Source of the DNA: Prevotellaceae bacterium UBA4301
GTDB lineage: Bacteria; Bacteroidota; Bacteroidia; Bacteroidales; Bacteroidaceae
Reading direction: 5' to 3'
DNA: 48,298 bases
NCBI GenBank assembly: GCA_002395775.1
Contig: DGUV01000037.1
Location: forward strand, 1 to 48,298
Shown: piece by piece, positions 46,141 through 48,298 of the stretch
Layout: each line of letters starts with the position of its first letter
Position numbering within the stretch: the stretch's first letter is position 1
Notes under the pieces: model-generated
What the model saw: the letters and a program-made list of their open reading frames with translations, nothing else
Told to the model about the DNA's origin: nothing
Databases searched by the model: none
Program-made: the position numbers and the translations under genes

Positions 46141-48298
46141 ATGAAACACATTGCTTATTCATTTTTATTCCTTTCCCTTGTTGCATCATCGTTGGCGCAG
46201 GAACTGCGCAGCGACATTAACCTCAGCGACCCGTTTATCATGGCGGACGCAAAGACACAGCAGTACTACATGACTGGTACTGGTGGAGGACTGTGGCGAA
46301 GCAGCAACCTTGAAACGTGGACCTACCTGGGCTTCCCGCTGCAGTTCAACGAGTCGGCATGGATGGGTGCCAGTCCGCAGGTGTGGGCTTCGGAAATACA
46401 TTACATTGATGGGAAGTATTACAACTTCTCGACGCTGACAAACCGCAGCATCACCATCGACAGCGATGGCCACCCCCGCCGGGCGGTACACATTATGAGC
46501 AGTACATTGCCCCAAGGCAAGTACTCGCTTATCAGTGGGGGTGACGACACTTACGTGCCTGCTGAGAAGACCACGCTTGACGCCACTTACTTTGAGGATA
46601 CCGACGGTCGGTGCTACCTGCTCTATTGTCATGAGTGGATACAGAACGGCAACGGCACCATCGAGTACATCGAACTCAAGCCCGACATGACGGGTGCCAT
46701 AGGCAAGGGTGTGGTGATGACCCGTGCCCACGACGCAACATGGAATACCAGTCCCGTGACCGACGGGCCCTACTTGTTCCGCACGCAGACAGGTCGATTG
46801 GGCATGATATGGACGAGCTGGCACGGCGGGCGCTATGTTCAGGGCGTAGCCTATTCTACGACGGGCACTCTTGCTGGCCCATGGCAACACGAGCCGCTCC
46901 CCATCACCCCCGACAACTACGGCCACGGCATGCTTTTCCGCACCTTTGGTGGGCAACTGCTGATGTCCATACACAGCCACCGCACTATTGATGAGTCGAA
47001 GCAGCTGTGGGAGCGCCACCCCGCACTTTTCGTCATGGACGACAGTGGCGACAAGTTGCGTACCATCATGGAGTATAAGATGGACATCAGTGCAACAAAT
47101 CCCACGCGGGTGATGGTTGATAATCCCGAGTTCGAGTACGGCAAACTGGGCTGGAATTGTACCACGGGTGCACAGAACCAACTAATCGCCACAAACCAAA
47201 GCGGAGCCATCACGGGAAACTTCTTCGAAAGTTGGGATGCCAATTCGTTTACGGGTGAAATATATCAAGAACTCGTCGTGCCCAATGGTACATATCGCCT
47301 CGCGGCAGCGGCTTTCCGCAGTCAGCTTATGGCTGGTGGCAAGCAGGATACCGAAAGCGTCTATCTCTTTGCCAACGATGAAAAGATGTTGGTTAATATG
47401 ACCACGCCCACCACCTTTTATGTCACAGTCTATGTCAGCGATGGCCGCCTACGATTTGGTCTGCGCTCGGAGAAGAAGAACTTCCGCTGGATGGGTATTG
47501 ACAACGTAAGCATCATGTACTATGGAACCGAGAAACTCTCGGCCGATGAAATCGACCGTGTCCAGCGCAACAGCCATGTTTATCTGTGCAATCTGCGCGA
47601 TAGTAAGTTTTTGAACGCTGGACAATCGTGGGGGACACAGGCTATACTTGATAGCCAACCTCTTGACTTACACCTTGTTCTTTTGCCAGACGGAAAATAT
47701 GCAATTGACAGTCGCATCAGTAACGGCAGTCTCGACCACTATGTTGCAGCCAATGGCTATATGGACGGAACACTGACTCCTTTCACCATCAAAGACAGAG
47801 GACTTTCGGACGCAGGTCGCCGGATAATAACGCTAACCGCCGACGGCACTCACTACTGGGGCAGCACGGGAGGCAAGACGGTGAGCACTCAGCTCACATC
47901 GGCCTCGTTGAAAGGTGCAGCATGGGAAGTGCTGACGTACGACGATCTATTGGCCACGTTAAGCAATGCGACACCTGCTAATCCAGCTGATGCTACCTTC
48001 CTCATCCAGTGCCCTGGATTTGGGCGCAATGACACCCGCATCAGCGCTTGGCTGGGTGCGACCCTCACCTTAGGCGGCGATGCCAAGAATCAGTGTGCCG
48101 AGGCTCCGTCGGGCAAGTTCGATGTTCACCAGACCCTTACAGACATACCAAACGGCGTGTACGAACTCACGGCGCAAGGTTTTAGCAAAGGCGCCGTGGC
48201 CCTTCTCTATGCCAACAATACCACACAGAAGCTTCATGGGATTGCCGACGAGAACGTTGCGCAACCCACCGACCTCAATGAGGCCAGTGCATGCTTCA
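46141..48298 (+). CDS. secreted GH43-type glycosidase, 3' end beyond the window
   Basis: An ATG at 46141 opens a frame of 719 codons with no stop before the window ends. Residues 1-19 are a signal peptide (HIAYSFLFLSLVASSLA). Residues about 25-320 form a five-bladed propeller like family 43 glycosidases: LSDPFIMAD with D30, then EIHYIDGKYYNFS, VTDGPYLFR with D208, and GHGMLFRTFGGQLLMSIH. Beta-sandwich modules (DNPEFEYGKLGWN about 327-460; a second and third after 470 and 590) follow. It probably acts on arabinose- or xylose-containing glycans outside the cell. D208 stands where many members have the acid glutamate, though this subgroup may use TDGP. Confidence 0.8.
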   Translation, partial: MKHIAYSFLFLSLVASSLAQELRSDINLSDPFIMADAKTQQYYMTGTGGGLWRSSNLETWTYLGFPLQFNESAWMGASPQVWASEIHYIDGKYYNFSTLTNRSITIDSDGHPRRAVHIMSSTLPQGKYSLISGGDDTYVPAEKTTLDATYFEDTDGRCYLLYCHEWIQNGNGTIEYIELKPDMTGAIGKGVVMTRAHDATWNTSPVTDGPYLFRTQTGRLGMIWTSWHGGRYVQGVAYSTTGTLAGPWQHEPLPITPDNYGHGMLFRTFGGQLLMSIHSHRTIDESKQLWERHPALFVMDDSGDKLRTIMEYKMDISATNPTRVMVDNPEFEYGKLGWNCTTGAQNQLIATNQSGAITGNFFESWDANSFTGEIYQELVVPNGTYRLAAAAFRSQLMAGGKQDTESVYLFANDEKMLVNMTTPTTFYVTVYVSDGRLRFGLRSEKKNFRWMGIDNVSIMYYGTEKLSADEIDRVQRNSHVYLCNLRDSKFLNAGQSWGTQAILDSQPLDLHLVLLPDGKYAIDSRISNGSLDHYVAANGYMDGTLTPFTIKDRGLSDAGRRIITLTADGTHYWGSTGGKTVSTQLTSASLKGAAWEVLTYDDLLATLSNATPANPADATFLIQCPGFGRNDTRISAWLGATLTLGGDAKNQCAEAPSGKFDVHQTLTDIPNGVYELTAQGFSKGAVALLYANNTTQKLHGIADENVAQPTDLNEASACF

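Overview
The window is a chromosomal segment of a Bacteroidales bacterium, most probably Prevotella or a close relative. The 16S rRNA 5' end, the promoters (TTTG, about 19-20 bases, then TAnnTTTG, instead of E. coli-type boxes), the near absence of Shine-Dalgarno sequences, PCMD, calycin-like and DUF4292 proteins, a glycine-lipid gene pair and type IX-like C-terminal tails all agree. No prophage, insertion sequence or CRISPR array was seen.

Layout. 1-0.6 kb: start of a 16S gene on the minus strand with its leader and promoter, divergent from 0.65-5.5 kb (sppA, lpxK, punA, thiL). 5.6-10.7 kb: a tightly coupled minus-strand operon of two sodium-symporter paralogues, a ComEA-like helix-hairpin-helix protein and a tyrosine phenol-lyase/tryptophanase family enzyme, started from a near-palindromic promoter shared with a vanZ-like gene. 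11-14.7 kb: an acyl-CoA synthetase, release factor 2, a 48-residue membrane protein and a CYTH protein. 14.8-19.2 kb: the envelope operon dut, TPR protein, DUF4292 lipoprotein, EnvC-like protein, divergent from dgt. 20.6-22.8 kb: the glycine-lipid acyltransferases with a small secreted protein. 22.9-24 kb: a membrane-anchored AraC regulator. 24-29.1 kb: a surface-protein locus (PCMD lipoprotein, outer-membrane barrel, duplicated calycin protein, PCMD-like protein with a dockerin-like tail).

29.7-44.5 kb: a division and cell-wall cluster on the plus strand: rsmH, ftsL, ftsI, murE, mraY, murD, ftsW, murG, murC, ftsQ, ftsA, ftsZ. It makes and flips or polymerises peptidoglycan precursors and builds the Z-ring. 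mraZ is missing at its head. recO lies convergent at the end, then tRNA-Glu with rpsT, a decayed secreted-protein gene, and a large secreted GH43-type glycosidase that stays open to the window edge.

The best candidates for something undescribed are the PCMD/barrel/calycin locus, the transporter/aromatic-lyase operon with an enzyme whose cofactor pocket looks altered, the promoter architecture (a palindromic divergent promoter, a terminator embedded in a promoter, apparently leaderless starts), and short tandem repeats placed just before start codons inside essential operons.
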